Shown here in pieces: positions 9,545-19,000 of a DNA stretch of 64,000 nt. Both the position numbers and the translations under genes were made by a program. Below the pieces are notes generated by a model. That model was not told the DNA's origin. It did not search any database and saw only the letters and a list, made by a program, of their open reading frames with translations. The stretch is taken from the NCBI RefSeq assembly GCF_019343105.1, contig NZ_CP073765.1, positions 124,001-188,000 on the forward strand. The letters run 5' to 3'. Source of the DNA: Methylovirgula sp. HY1 (GTDB lineage Bacteria > Pseudomonadota > Alphaproteobacteria > Rhizobiales > Beijerinckiaceae). The number at the start of each line of letters is the position of its first letter. Position 1 is the stretch's first letter.

Positions 9545-9573
9545 ATTTTAACGCATTTCAGATGCGTAATAAT
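9545..9573. promoter_or_regulatory. Operator palindrome O2 of the hipA-like gene
   Basis: 29-bp imperfect inverted repeat with the core CGCATTTCAGATGCG, the same motif and orientation as O1. The two centres are 54 bp apart, close to five helical turns, so cooperative binding or looping is possible. Confidence 0.7.
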
Positions 9574-9679
9574 TCCGCCGCGCATCGTCTTGAGAAGATC
9601 GGCTTGTGGTTCGGTCGGTTGTTCAACTGTGCGCGACACGTGGTATAGGGCGCCGCAACTTTCCCAGGTTCCCGTGCCC

Positions 9680-11302
9680 ATGATTCGTGTCGAAAACATC
9701 AGTAAGCAGAACGGCTCCCAGATCCTCTTTATCGAAGCCGCCGCGGCGCTCCAAAAAGGCGAGAAGGTCGGCCTTGTCGGTCCTAACGGGTCTGGCAAGA
9801 CGACGCTGTTTCGGATGATCGCGGGGCAAGAGGACCCCGACGAGGGTCAGGTGGCTGTCGATCGCGGCGTCACCATCGGCTACTTCAGCCAGGACGTCGG
9901 CGAGATGTCGGGCCGCAGCGCGGTGTCCGAGGTGATGGATGGCGCTGGCCCGGTGAGCGCCGTGGCTGCCGAACTGGCCGAACTCGAATCAGCCATGGGA
10001 GATCCCGACCGGGTGGACGAGATTGAAAGTCTCATCGAGCGATACGGTGAGGTGCAGGCCCGCTTCGAGGAACTGGACGGCTATGCCCTGGATGGCCGGG
10101 CGCGTGAAGTCTTGGCCGGCCTTAACTTCAGCGAGGAAATGATGGAGGGCGACGTCGGCGCGCTGTCCGGCGGGTGGAAGATGCGCGTCGCGTTAGGCCG
10201 CATTCTTCTGATGCGTCCCGATGCCATGCTGCTCGATGAGCCGAGCAACCATCTGGATTTGGAAAGTCTCATTTGGCTGGAGGGATTTCTCAAAGGCTAC
10301 GAGGGCGCCTTGCTGATGACCTCGCATGACCGCGAGTTCATGAACCGCATCGTTTCCAAAGTGGTCGAGATCGATGGCGGCTCTCTGACGACCTATTCGG
10401 GCAATTATGAGTTCTACGAGCAGCAACGCGCGCAAACCGAGAAGCAGCAGCAGGCCCAGTTCGAACGTCAGCAGGCGATGCTCGCCAAGGAAATCAAGTT
10501 CATCGAGCGCTTCAAGGCACGCGCCTCGCATGCCGCGCAGGTGCAGAGCCGGGTGAAGAAGCTGGACAAGATCGAACGGGTGGAGCCGCCCAAACGCCGC
10601 CAAACGGTATCATTCGAGTTCCAGCCGGCGCCGCGCTCCGGGGACGATGTCGTCAGTTTGAAGAATGTCCATAAAAGCTATGGCGCAAAGAGCATCTATG
10701 AGGGATTGAACTTCGTGGTGGGCCGCAAGGAACGCTGGTGTGTCATGGGCGTCAATGGGGCAGGCAAATCGACGCTGCTGAAGCTGGTTGCCGGCTCCAC
10801 GCAGCCGGATGTGGGGACGGTCGCGCTGGGTGGCAGCGTGAAGATGGGCTATTTCGCCCAGCACGCGATGGATCTGCTGGATGGCGAGCGCACGGTGTTC
10901 CAATCGCTGGAGGACTCCTTCCCCCAGGCGAACCAGGGCTCGTTGCGTGCGCTGGCCGGCTGCTTCGGATTCTCCGGCGACGATGTGGAGAAGAAATGCC
11001 GGGTGCTGTCGGGCGGCGAGAAGGCACGGTTGGTGATGGCGACGATGCTTTACGATCCGCCAAATTTTCTGGTGCTGGACGAGCCGACGAACCACTTGGA
11101 CATGGCGACGAAGGAGATGCTGATCACGGCGCTGTCGCAGTATGAAGGCACCATGCTGTTCGTTTCGCACGATCGGCACTTCCTGGCCGCGCTGTCGAAT
11201 CGAGTGCTGGAACTGACACCCGAGGGCGTTCACAATTACGGCGGCGGCTACACTGAATATGTCGCGCGCACCGGCCAAGAGGCTCCGGGCCTACGTAGTT
11301 GA
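9680..11302 (+). CDS. ABC-F family ATPase
   Basis: 540 aa with two ATPase domains in tandem and no membrane segment, the ABC-F layout. First domain: GPNGSGKTTL, LSGGWKMRV, MLLDEPSNHLD. Second domain: GVNGAGKSTL, LSGGEKARL, LVLDEPTNHLD. Between them is the helical linker (about residues 240-300) rich in Glu/Gln/Lys that reaches into the ribosome in this family. Length and linker fit the YbiT/EttA-like translation factors; antibiotic-resistance members cannot be excluded. The ATG at 9680 begins the domain; a GTG 6 bases earlier is possible. Confidence 0.9.
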   Translation: MIRVENISKQNGSQILFIEAAAALQKGEKVGLVGPNGSGKTTLFRMIAGQEDPDEGQVAVDRGVTIGYFSQDVGEMSGRSAVSEVMDGAGPVSAVAAELAELESAMGDPDRVDEIESLIERYGEVQARFEELDGYALDGRAREVLAGLNFSEEMMEGDVGALSGGWKMRVALGRILLMRPDAMLLDEPSNHLDLESLIWLEGFLKGYEGALLMTSHDREFMNRIVSKVVEIDGGSLTTYSGNYEFYEQQRAQTEKQQQAQFERQQAMLAKEIKFIERFKARASHAAQVQSRVKKLDKIERVEPPKRRQTVSFEFQPAPRSGDDVVSLKNVHKSYGAKSIYEGLNFVVGRKERWCVMGVNGAGKSTLLKLVAGSTQPDVGTVALGGSVKMGYFAQHAMDLLDGERTVFQSLEDSFPQANQGSLRALAGCFGFSGDDVEKKCRVLSGGEKARLVMATMLYDPPNFLVLDEPTNHLDMATKEMLITALSQYEGTMLFVSHDRHFLAALSNRVLELTPEGVHNYGGGYTEYVARTGQEAPGLRS

Positions 11303-12137
11303 GTTCGGAACTGAACGGTGAACGCCTTATCATGCCGCGGATAGGAACCGAGGTTGCCGGCCCCTAGAGCATGTTGCGAAAAAAATTAATCGACTTTTCT
11401 GTTTTGAAAACTCGGATATATCCGAGTTCTCATTGATGAGAACATGGCGGAACCGCGTCGTCGCCGCATGATCGCCGTGTGAGCTCACACGTGACGGGTT
11501 CACAGGCTCTAATTCCGAGCGGCCTCCGCTGATCGTCTTTTGCATCGCTATCCCTCCGTCTACTCATTGGCTGGGGGGCTGGGCTATGCCAATCGTCATC
11601 TTCGTAACCGATGTTAATGTATAATAAAGTTTCATCCTGATTTCGTGATAACAATTTGATTATATTTGCAGAGACAAGAATGAAATCCAGCTAATATTTC
11701 ATCCTCGCGGATGAAGTGCCGACACAAGCCTGTTGCCGTGAATTAATTGTGTCTCATACTGGAGCCGATTCGACACAACGGTCTTTAAAAGTTCATTCCG
11801 CAAAATGTCGATATCGGTTGAAGCTGCCCTCTCTGGTGCGCATTGGTGTGAAACGGCGCCATGACGTGACAGGCGACGGCCAGTGCGGCCCATGTCAGAG
11901 GCGGGTATCCCGCCCCTGCCCCGAATGGCCGCCATTCCCGCGAACGCTGGGCTCGCTCGAAAGCCGCCATCAATGAGACGCACTGGTGATCGGTGGCATC
12001 CTATTCACACTAACGAATGCGTTGGGTGATAGGTGTATTCCTGCTGTCACGACCTGATCTTTTGCCACTTTGGCGCGCCAGTCCCTAGGCAACAACAATC
12101 TCTGCGTAGTCGGCCATTGGCCCGATAAAGCGATAAC
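11303..12137. other. Gene-poor stretch with one interspersed repeat
   Basis: No convincing gene on either strand: the open frames lack ribosome binding sites and recognisable domains. It holds the repeat at 11366-11428, an AT-rich patch near 11610-11680, and a short inverted repeat around 11698-11712. It marks the left border of the IS-rich island. Confidence 0.5.
11366..11428 (+). repeat. Interspersed palindromic repeat, copy 1 (CGGATATATCCG type)
   Basis: Begins AGAGCATGTT, then an imperfect A/T-rich hairpin region, then a perfect 20-bp palindrome at 11409-11428 with core CTCGGATATATCCGAG. The element at 37200-37266 has the same three parts in the opposite orientation with nearly identical spacing. 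Confidence 0.65.
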
Positions 12138-12251
12138 TGGCCTGCTGCCGGTTTGATGGACACCGAGATTAGGTGTTTTATTAAACCGGAGGTGGCAGAT
12201 GGAACGACGGAAGTTTTCGCGGGAGTTCAAGGTCGAGGCGGTTCGGCTCAA
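12138..12251 (+). pseudogene. IS3-family left end with orfA start, truncated
   Basis: Starts with a terminal repeat TGGCCTGCTGCCGGTTT (12138-12154) and continues through GGACACCGAGATTAGG to an ATG at 12199 that begins MERRKFSREFKVEAVRL, the helix-turn-helix N-terminus of IS3-group OrfA. Homology stops after about 17 codons. The repeat is the inverted counterpart of 52493-52509, so both fragments derive from the same IS type. Confidence 0.75.
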
Positions 12252-12652
12252 TCCAGTCTGCCTTGTCGCTCAAACCAACTTGTTCAGATATTCCTTAAGA
12301 GGCCCGGGTGGGAATGGTTGTGATCCCGGGGAAATCCCCGCCAAATTTGCCGATGAGCGACCGGCCGGGGGTGCGGTCTATGTCGAGGCGGGTCGCGCCG
12401 CCAGCAGAGAGATCCGTGAGTTGTCACAAGCGCAAAATTTCTCTTCATCAGGCGCGCAAATCCGCGGGCGACGCTATTGATCGGCATCAAGGAAGCGGAT
12501 AGCGATTATCGATATATCTTCATTTGTTTTGTGCGCCGACCATGGTGCTGCGATAAGCGCAGAGTTCTGGGGTCGAGAGCTTCACCGCCACTGGGGATGT
12601 GTGAAGTGTTTCCGAAGCGGCAGGGACGCTCATTCTCCGGGTGCCTAGCGTC
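12252..12652. other. Stretch without recognisable gene
   Basis: Between the IS3 remnant and sufE. Open frames here are short and do not resemble known proteins; part may be residual mobile-element DNA. A GGGGAAATCCCC inverted repeat lies near 12328-12340. Confidence 0.4.
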
Positions 12653-13084
12653 ATGATCCTTGAAGAAATCGTCGAAACTCTCAAATCCCTGGACGCGTGG
12701 GAAGACCGCTACCGCTTTCTGATTGGGCTTGGCCGAAGTTTGGAGCCGCTAGAGGAAGCCGCCCATAACGATGCCAATAAGGTGGTCGGTTGCGTGAACC
12801 GGGTCTGGATCGTCACGCGGATCGAGCGGCCGAAGGGTAGTGAGCCGGTTATGACGTTTCGCGGCGACAGTGATGCACATATCGTGCGCGGTCTCGTGGC
12901 ACTCATTCTGGCGATCTATTCGGGAAATACGGCAACGAAGATCCTCGCCACAGATGCACGGGATCTGTTCAAGGAACTCGGCTTTTCGGCGCATCTGACA
13001 AAACAGCGGGGCAATGGCCTCTGTTATATGATCGAACACATCAAGAAGGATGCCCGCCGCGTTGTCATAGATACGGTAGCGTGA
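12653..13084 (+). CDS. sufE: SufE-family sulfur acceptor
   Basis: 143 aa from this ATG. SufE accepts persulfide from cysteine desulfurase SufS and feeds Fe-S cluster assembly. The family active-site Cys lies in NKVVGCVNRVW, and the rest (EDRYRFLIGLGRSL, HLTKQRGNGL) fits SufE across its length. A GTG 12 bases upstream is an alternative start. No suf partners are adjacent; the next gene is a radical SAM enzyme needing several Fe-S clusters, so a supporting role is possible but unproven. Confidence 0.88.
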   Translation: MILEEIVETLKSLDAWEDRYRFLIGLGRSLEPLEEAAHNDANKVVGCVNRVWIVTRIERPKGSEPVMTFRGDSDAHIVRGLVALILAIYSGNTATKILATDARDLFKELGFSAHLTKQRGNGLCYMIEHIKKDARRVVIDTVA

Positions 13085-13352
13085 AACTCCGACGAATCTG
13101 CTCAACCACTCTCTTCAGGGGCATTGTGCATCGAGCTTGCAGCCCAACGGCCTGCCTTAACTTTAACCAAGGCGAGCATGGTTTCGGGCCTATATTTAAT
13201 CTGTTGGCGTTTGCGGACGTGCGGAATGGGCTTACCCGTTGCGAAACGCCCAAGGCAGTGCGCAGCAGGGCCTAGCCCCCAGATCGGCAGGCGCCGAGTC
13301 GAAAATAACCAAAAAGGGATGGTCGCGGGGGCGCGAAGCCAGGAGCAGACCG

Positions 13353-14762
13353 ATGAAAGAATCGGCTTACAATCTTTGTGCCCAGGATCGTGACGGAACT
13401 TATTACCTGTTCAATACCAGGCGCGGTGCGGCGCATGTTCTCTCGGCTGACGCCTACCGAACTTACTGGGCGGCTGCCGCCGGTCGGTCGGCATTCGAAG
13501 GCGCTGAGGACGTTCTGCGCGAGCTGGCCAACAAGGGTTTTCTTGTGGAGAATGACGCCGACGAGCTGGCGGAAATAATGGCCGCACACGATGGAGCCCG
13601 ACAGAGCCGCGCGCGCCTCGAGGTTCTTATTGCGCCCACGATGGCCTGCAACCTCGATTGTTTCTACTGCTTCGAAGCAAATCGATATAGAGGGCGTATG
13701 AGCCCGGAAGTGCAAGCGAACACTGTGCGCCTCGTGCGCAGCTATTTCGAGTCTGGAACGAGGCAGCTCGATGTTACGTGGTATGGCGGCGAGCCGCTGC
13801 TCGCCCTTCCCGCAATTGAGCATCTGAGCCGCGAATTCGTCGCACTGTGTGACAGGTTCGGCAGCGAATATTCGGCGTCTATCGTGACAAATGGGACATT
13901 GATGACCGCGGCGAAGGCACGGCAACTCGCGTCCTGGAAAGTGAAGCGGGCCCAGATCACGCTCGATGGCGTCCCCGAGCAGCATGACGTCCGGCGCGTT
14001 CCGAAGAATGGAGGTCCGACATTTTTCCGGATCCTGGACGGGATTGAGGCAGCAGCGGCGCATATGCACGTCTGCGTCCGAATCAATGCATGCCGGCAGG
14101 TTGTAGCCCGCCTGGACGAACTGCTGCAGATTCTGGCCGCGCGTGGCCTCAATAGGGTCATCACTGTCTACGTCGCCCCGCTGCAGAAGGCGCAACACCA
14201 CAAGGCGGCAACGCAGGAGGCAGGCCAGGCGCGCCGGTCACCGGCCACCCGACTTGGATACGACGACCTTGATGCGCTCGATGGCCGCAGCGCCGCCGAT
14301 CTTGCGCTTACCTTTAATGACCTCCTGCGGGGATATGAGTTTGCTGTCGCCGATCGTTTGCCTCACCCGCGCTGCACGACGTGTATGGCCGACAGAGAGC
14401 ACAGCTGGCTGATCGAGGCGAACGGAGACATCCAGAAATGCTATTGGACCGCGGGGCTTCGGGCCGAGGCGGTAGGGCGACTCACGGAACAGGGGATTGT
14501 CCTTCAGACCCCCTCTGGTAAGTGGCGAGATTGGACCGATTCCAGAAACTCGGAATGCCTGACGTGCGTCATGTTGCCGGTCTGCTTGGGTCGCTGTCCG
14601 CTGAACCACTTGCGGCACGATTCGAACTACTGCCCGCCCTTCAGATATAACTGGATGGGCGCGCTGGCGCGCGCAACCGGAGCGGCCAACGCGCAGCTCG
14701 CTCCTGCCCGATTGCCATTGGCCCCCGAGAAAGTGAAGGAACTTAAGTTCACAATCCAATGA
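13353..14762 (+). CDS. Radical SAM/SPASM peptide-modifying enzyme
   Basis: 469 aa. An N-terminal domain of about 90 residues (with a YYLFNTRRGAAHVLS stretch) precedes the radical SAM core, whose cluster motif is CNLDCFYC near residue 106; WYGGEPLL is the SAM-binding GGE motif. The C-terminal SPASM region has Cys groups CTTCMADREH, QKCYW, CLTCVMLPVCLGRC and a final NYC for auxiliary clusters. The layout matches enzymes that modify ribosomal peptides or proteins. AGGAG lies 8 bases before the ATG. The stop overlaps a 33-codon ORF (14759) as ATGA, so that peptide is a candidate substrate. Confidence 0.85.
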   Translation: MKESAYNLCAQDRDGTYYLFNTRRGAAHVLSADAYRTYWAAAAGRSAFEGAEDVLRELANKGFLVENDADELAEIMAAHDGARQSRARLEVLIAPTMACNLDCFYCFEANRYRGRMSPEVQANTVRLVRSYFESGTRQLDVTWYGGEPLLALPAIEHLSREFVALCDRFGSEYSASIVTNGTLMTAAKARQLASWKVKRAQITLDGVPEQHDVRRVPKNGGPTFFRILDGIEAAAAHMHVCVRINACRQVVARLDELLQILAARGLNRVITVYVAPLQKAQHHKAATQEAGQARRSPATRLGYDDLDALDGRSAADLALTFNDLLRGYEFAVADRLPHPRCTTCMADREHSWLIEANGDIQKCYWTAGLRAEAVGRLTEQGIVLQTPSGKWRDWTDSRNSECLTCVMLPVCLGRCPLNHLRHDSNYCPPFRYNWMGALARATGAANAQLAPARLPLAPEKVKELKFTIQ

Positions 14763-14860
14763 GCGTGCAGATTGTTCGTGAGGGTCATGGGATGGCCACC
14801 GACCATTTGCTGGGTTGGTTTCGGATGATGCCCCCCGAGCCGGCGCGCCAGCGGCATTGA
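14759..14860 (+). CDS. 33-aa ORF coupled to the radical SAM gene, candidate peptide substrate
   Basis: Starts on the ATGA that ends the radical SAM gene and runs 33 codons to a TGA at 14858-14860. The peptide holds one Trp, one Phe, four Met, and a Pro/Arg-rich tail; central residues read HLLGWFRMMPPEP. It has no Cys. I do not recognise it. Coupling to a SPASM enzyme is the only evidence that it is real. Confidence 0.45.
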   Translation: MSVQIVREGHGMATDHLLGWFRMMPPEPARQRH

Positions 14861-14920
14861 CGAGGTGGTCACATGCGAACAGATAGCGGTAAGGATATCC
14901 ATAAGGCTGATCATACGCCT

Positions 14921-15331
14921 ATGCGTATCGACGCGAGCGACACATTGCGGCGCGTTGAGATCATCACCGGTGTCGGGTGTCGGGCCTCGGCGGCGCTAGA
15001 GCGAGGACGAGAAGATTCGGATCGTGGAAGAGAGCCTTGCACCGGGCGGCAACATATCTGAGGTTGCGCGCCGCTACGACATAAGCCGCAGCCTGTTGTC
15101 TCAATGGCGCCGACAGCTGAGGTCTGATGGACCGAGCCGTGCTGCCGACGCAAGCAGCCCGCCGTTTGTCCCTGTAATGGTAGCGGAGGCTGAAGCGAGC
15201 GAGGCGCCGGCTGCGAATGAGACATCATCCGTCATGGAGATCGAAGTCGGGGACATTCGGATTCTGTCAAGGGCTGCGTCGACGGATCGGCGCTTCGCGC
15301 TGTGATGAATGTGGTACGGGCGACACGATGA
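14921..15331 (+). pseudogene. IS66-family orfA (tnpA) remnant with frameshifts
   Basis: The ATG at 14921 begins MRIDASDTLRRVEIITGVG, an IS66 OrfA start. The frame breaks near 14985-15005, and the homology resumes in another frame at about 15010-15265 with the helix-turn-helix region NISEVARRYDISRSLLSQW. After a second frame change near 15268, the normal tail VMNVVRATR ends at the TGA 15329-15331. Only orfA is left. Confidence 0.75.
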
Positions 15332-15395
15332 TTGCTGGGCGTTCCGGCTATGTCGCGATCGATGAGGTCGCCGATATGATCGCAGTGGCCAACGC

Positions 15396-16394
15396 ATGAG
15401 ACAAAGGCAATCGAGCCGTGCCGCCGGGTTAGGCCACTACGTCCCAGAAAACCGCATCGAGAACGCCGAAATCGAAGCGCAGCTGGGGCTTGAATCGGGC
15501 TGGATCGAGCGCCGAACCGGCATCAGGGCGCGTCGGTGGGCAGCTCCCGGCGAGGGATTGACCGATCTTGCCGCGAAGGCTGGCGCCGCAGCCCTTGATG
15601 ATGCGGGCGTCACGCGCGGCGAGGTGGCGTTGACGCTTCTCGCGACGTCGACGCCGGATCACCTGCTGCCACCATCGGCCCCTTTGCTGGCCCATCGACT
15701 TGGCTTGTCGAATTCGGGAGCACTGGATCTGGCGGGCGCTTGTTCAGGATTTCTCTATGCGCTGACGCTGGCGGACGGATTTGTGCGGACCCAGGGAAAA
15801 CCTGTTCTCGTGGTTGCAGCCAATATTCTGAGCAGGCGCATCAATCCGTTGGAACGCGCCAGCGCCGTTCTCTTTGCAGATGCGGCGGGCGCAATTGTGA
15901 TGGTTCCGTCAAATGAGCCCGATGCCGGGATACTCGGTGTCGATCTGGCTTCAGACGGAAACCACTACGGCTTGATCTCAATCCCCGGCGGTGGCAGCAG
16001 ACGCCCTTTCATCGCAGGCATGGACCCGCAAGAAATGCTAATGACGATGAGCGATGGGAAAGAGATGTTCACCCAGGCCGTGCGCATGATGACACAGTGC
16101 GCCATTCGAGCATTGGAACGGGCAGAGCTCACGGCAGCGGATATTCACCGTTTCGTACCGCATCAGGCCAATGCCCGGATTTTTGATGCGGTCTGCGAAA
16201 AGATCGGACTTGCGAGCAGCAAGACGGTGCGCACGATCGAAGAATTCGGAAACTCCTCGGCAGCGACCATTCCCTTGTCTCTGTCGCTCGCCAACCGTGA
16301 ACGTCCGTTCGCTCCAGGAGAACGCTTGCTCTTGACTGCAGCGGGAGCAGGTTTGACCGGTGGCGCTATCATTCTGGGCGTCTGCGAAAAATGA
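15396..16394 (+). CDS. 3-oxoacyl-ACP synthase III (KAS III) family protein
   Basis: 332 aa, full FabH length. The catalytic triad is visible: Cys in [12 protein letters not shown], His in VPHQANARI and Asn in [11 protein letters not shown]. FabH condenses acetyl-CoA with malonyl-ACP to start fatty acids; relatives make other short condensations. The gene directly follows an IS66 remnant and has no fatty-acid genes around it, so it may be a specialised or acquired paralogue rather than the housekeeping enzyme. The start is ATG on an ATGAG overlap with a 23-codon frame of doubtful status. Confidence 0.88.
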   Translation: MRQRQSSRAAGLGHYVPENRIENAEIEAQLGLESGWIERRTGIRARRWAAPGEGLTDLAAKAGAAALDDAGVTRGEVALTLLATSTPDHLLPPSAPLLAHRLGLSNSGALDLAGACSGFLYALTLADGFVRTQGKPVLVVAANILSRRINPLERASAVLFADAAGAIVMVPSNEPDAGILGVDLASDGNHYGLISIPGGGSRRPFIAGMDPQEMLMTMSDGKEMFTQAVRMMTQCAIRALERAELTAADIHRFVPHQANARIFDAVCEKIGLASSKTVRTIEEFGNSSAATIPLSLSLANRERPFAPGERLLLTAAGAGLTGGAIILGVCEK

Positions 16395-16837
16395 ATCATG
16401 CGGCTTTCTGGGAAGAACCATTTGTAGGCGCCATTCGCACTGCGCCCGATCGACGTGCCACAAACCACGCACCCACCTGCGCCCGGCTCCGTCCGCGCGG
16501 GTGTATAACCAAGCACCCGACGACGCCTCAACTCCGCCGCCAGAGGCTCTATCGGAACGTCACGCCGAAGGGTGAACTGCGGCCCTGGCGGCCTCGGCCT
16601 TCTCGCCCGATGGAGGCACCGGCCACATCTCATCCTGCGCCGTCACGTGCTCATATCAGCAAGGCGCTATGATACGAGAATGGGGCACGCGGCTTCGCTG
16701 TCGACCTCCACGGCAGAGGACTTTTGATAATGGTGCAGTCGTCTTCTGAAACCGACAATGGAGGCGTCCGCAGATGACATAAGACTATACGGAAGTCCTA
16801 TTTGAAATTAGGGTTCCGAAGTGCATCGGAGAACCTC
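16395..16837. other. Stretch without recognisable gene
   Basis: Separates the KAS III gene from the CbpA-like precursor. I see no supported gene, RNA or IS end. A promoter for the precursor gene is expected in the last 100 bases but no clear -35/-10 pair stands out. Confidence 0.4.
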
Positions 16838-16975
16838 ATGAAGCATACCATCGACACGAAGTCCGGAGCGCCGACCAAACCTCGGCCGGACGTAATCGCC
16901 ATTCGCAAGACCTGCGCCGCCGAAGGTACGGGCTTGTCGCACTACGTCCTTATGGACAAGCAGGTGAAACGGTGA
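16838..16975 (+). CDS. CbpA-like modified-peptide precursor
   Basis: 45 aa. GGAGA lies about 6 bases before the ATG. The basic N-terminal half looks like a leader; the C-terminal half contains the single Cys26 followed by AEGTGLSHYVLMDK (28-41). As I recall the family, the GTGLSHYVLMD block is the hallmark of the small precursor CbpA that always accompanies radical SAM enzyme CbpB. The stop overlaps the next gene's GTG start. Product and modification are unknown to me. Confidence 0.72.
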   Translation: MKHTIDTKSGAPTKPRPDVIAIRKTCAAEGTGLSHYVLMDKQVKR

Positions 16976-18417
16976 CGATGCCGACGCATCCGGCGTCGGA
17001 GGGGGGCCTCGCGTGGGGCTCCCTAACCACCCCGCTCCAGCCTTTCGAGATCGACCATCCCACCCATATCGCCGTCGTCGAACCGGACACGGCATTCTGG
17101 GGTCTGGTTCGAAAGGAAAAGCTAGCCGAGACGCTGTCGGGAAGCGAGTTGCTCGACACCTACCACGCCAAGGCCGAAGCCTTCAGGCGCGAGATGGACA
17201 TGCTGCGGTTTCACCTGAAACCATCGGCCATCTATTTCAATCCGACCGAGCGCTGCAACCTCAACTGCTCATATTGCTATATTCCCGAGCAAATGCGGCG
17301 CGGCGGCGAGCATATGACCACGGCCACCGTGCTCGATGCACTCGAACGTCTGCACAGCTATTTTCGTGGTCATATGCCGGAAGGCCGTTTGCCGCAGGTC
17401 ATCTTCCACGGCGCCGAGCCGATGCTGAACCGCGACGCGATCTTCGCTGGCATCAAAGCCTATGGCGACCGTTTCCGCTTCGGCGTGCAGACTAACGCCA
17501 CGCTGCTCGACGACGAAGCGGTCAATTTTCTCACCGCCCACGGCGTCGGTATTGGCCTGTCACTCGACGGCCCGGTGGCCGCCGTTGCCGACCGCACACG
17601 CCGGCGCTGGAACGGCAGAGGGGTGTTCGATCACGTCGTTCGTGCGATCGAGCGGCTCGATGGTTATCTGGGCTACAACGTCATATGCACCATGACGACC
17701 GAGAACCTGCCGCACCTGGCAAAATTGGTCGATTTCTTCCACGCTCGCCGAGTGCCCGCCTGTATGCTTAATGTCACCCGCTGTACCCTGCCGGGAGCCC
17801 GCATCGTGCGTGGGAGCGACGACGACGTATCGAGATACTACATTGCCGCTCTGGAGCGGACGCATCAGCTCTACCGGGAAACCGGGCGTAAGCTGGTCGT
17901 GGCCAATTTCGCGAACATTCTGATCGCCATATTGGCGCCGACGGCGCGCCGGCTGATGTGCGACATCTCCCCGTGTGGGGGCGGTCGCAGCTTCTTCGCC
18001 CTTGCTTCCAACGGCGATCTCTTCCCTTGCAGCGAATTCATCGGGCTTCCCGCCTTCAACGGGGGCAATCTGTTTCGCCAATCGGTCGAGGAGATCCTCG
18101 ACAGTCCGGCGTTCCGCCTGGTTACCGGCCGCAAAGTTGAGGATGTGGCTGGCTGCAATACTTGTCCGATACGCCATTTCTGCGGCTCTCCTTGTCCTGC
18201 CGAGGCGCATGAAATGAACGGCGGCATGAAGCAGAAAGGCGCTTTCTGCCGGTTCTACGAGGAGCAAGTACGTTTCGCCCTGAGGCTGATCGCCGATGGG
18301 CGTCACGAGGACTTCTTATGGGATGGATGGGATGATGGCACAGAGGAGACCTGCGCGATTGGCCGGCCTGAAATGGCGCCATCACCATCAATCACCGTTA
18401 GCCATGGATTCGAATGA
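16972..18417 (+). CDS. CbpB-like radical SAM/SPASM peptide maturase
   Basis: 481 aa from the GTG that overlaps the precursor stop (GTGA); an ATG lies two codons later. Radical SAM cluster motif CNLNCSYC near residue 100, followed by FHGAEPML in the GGE position and QTNATLL. The C-terminal SPASM part includes CDISPCGGG, LFPCSEF, and CNTCPIRHFCGSPCPAE with a last GAFC. The N-terminal ~75 residues are a family-specific extension. Overlap with the precursor gene and motif order make this the enzyme that modifies it. The usual additional partners of such systems are not adjacent. Confidence 0.82.
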   Translation: MTMPTHPASEGGLAWGSLTTPLQPFEIDHPTHIAVVEPDTAFWGLVRKEKLAETLSGSELLDTYHAKAEAFRREMDMLRFHLKPSAIYFNPTERCNLNCSYCYIPEQMRRGGEHMTTATVLDALERLHSYFRGHMPEGRLPQVIFHGAEPMLNRDAIFAGIKAYGDRFRFGVQTNATLLDDEAVNFLTAHGVGIGLSLDGPVAAVADRTRRRWNGRGVFDHVVRAIERLDGYLGYNVICTMTTENLPHLAKLVDFFHARRVPACMLNVTRCTLPGARIVRGSDDDVSRYYIAALERTHQLYRETGRKLVVANFANILIAILAPTARRLMCDISPCGGGRSFFALASNGDLFPCSEFIGLPAFNGGNLFRQSVEEILDSPAFRLVTGRKVEDVAGCNTCPIRHFCGSPCPAEAHEMNGGMKQKGAFCRFYEEQVRFALRLIADGRHEDFLWDGWDDGTEETCAIGRPEMAPSPSITVSHGFE

Positions 18418-19000
18418 GTCGACCGTGAAGAATATCCTGGCTGCTGATTGAACGTAGGATTTTGGTTTCGGCAAATATTCGTATTCGTTGGAATTGGCGG
18501 CTTGTGCATGGGGTTTCTTTCAAATTGATCGAAGGCTCTCAGCACGATTCTCTTTGCTTCTGGAACGAAGTGGAGGGTGATTTCATGCGGCCGAGAGCCA
18601 TGGTCTCGCCCGCAGGCCTCACCATGTTCGCTTTTGATCCCCGAAGAGAACCATCAGCTGTCAGCCTGATGCCCAAGCATACCGATATCAAGGGTTCCAT
18701 CATCCGGCGGAACGAGTATTTCCAGCCTGCAACGCGGCGTCGACGCGTTGGTCTGATCGTCAGGCCAGCTGAAGGCCTTGGGAGCAGAACATCGCCCGCA
18801 TTACGCAATCGCCCGCGAAAATGACCGGTCGACACCAACGGGCGGCCGCTCAATATCGACAGGCATCTGCTCTTAGCGAAATTTTATGTTCCAAATCAAA
18901 GACAGAGATCAGCGGGCTGCGATGTTGGCGGGCAACCATAGCGGCAAGGCACACAGATTGGAGTGCGCCAATCGACGGCCATAGAAGATGAGACGCCGAA
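18418..19000. other. Stretch with no supported gene
   Basis: An open frame at 18462-18824 (120 codons, plus) and another on the opposite strand overlap, and neither has a good ribosome binding site or known domain. If either is real, the plus frame with internal ATG at 18585 would be the better candidate, but I do not call it. Confidence 0.35.

Noticed and set aside
11698-11983. Open frames on both strands in the gap after the ABC-F gene
   Set aside because: Composition and lack of start signals do not support coding.
15328-15399. 23-codon frame overlapping the KAS III start
   Set aside because: It starts on the end of the IS66 orfA remnant, in the place of orfB, and has no ribosome binding site. 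More likely IS debris than a peptide gene.
18462-18824. 120-codon open frame after the CbpB-like gene
   Set aside because: No ribosome binding site, no known domain, and an equally long frame opposite. Kept only as a comment.
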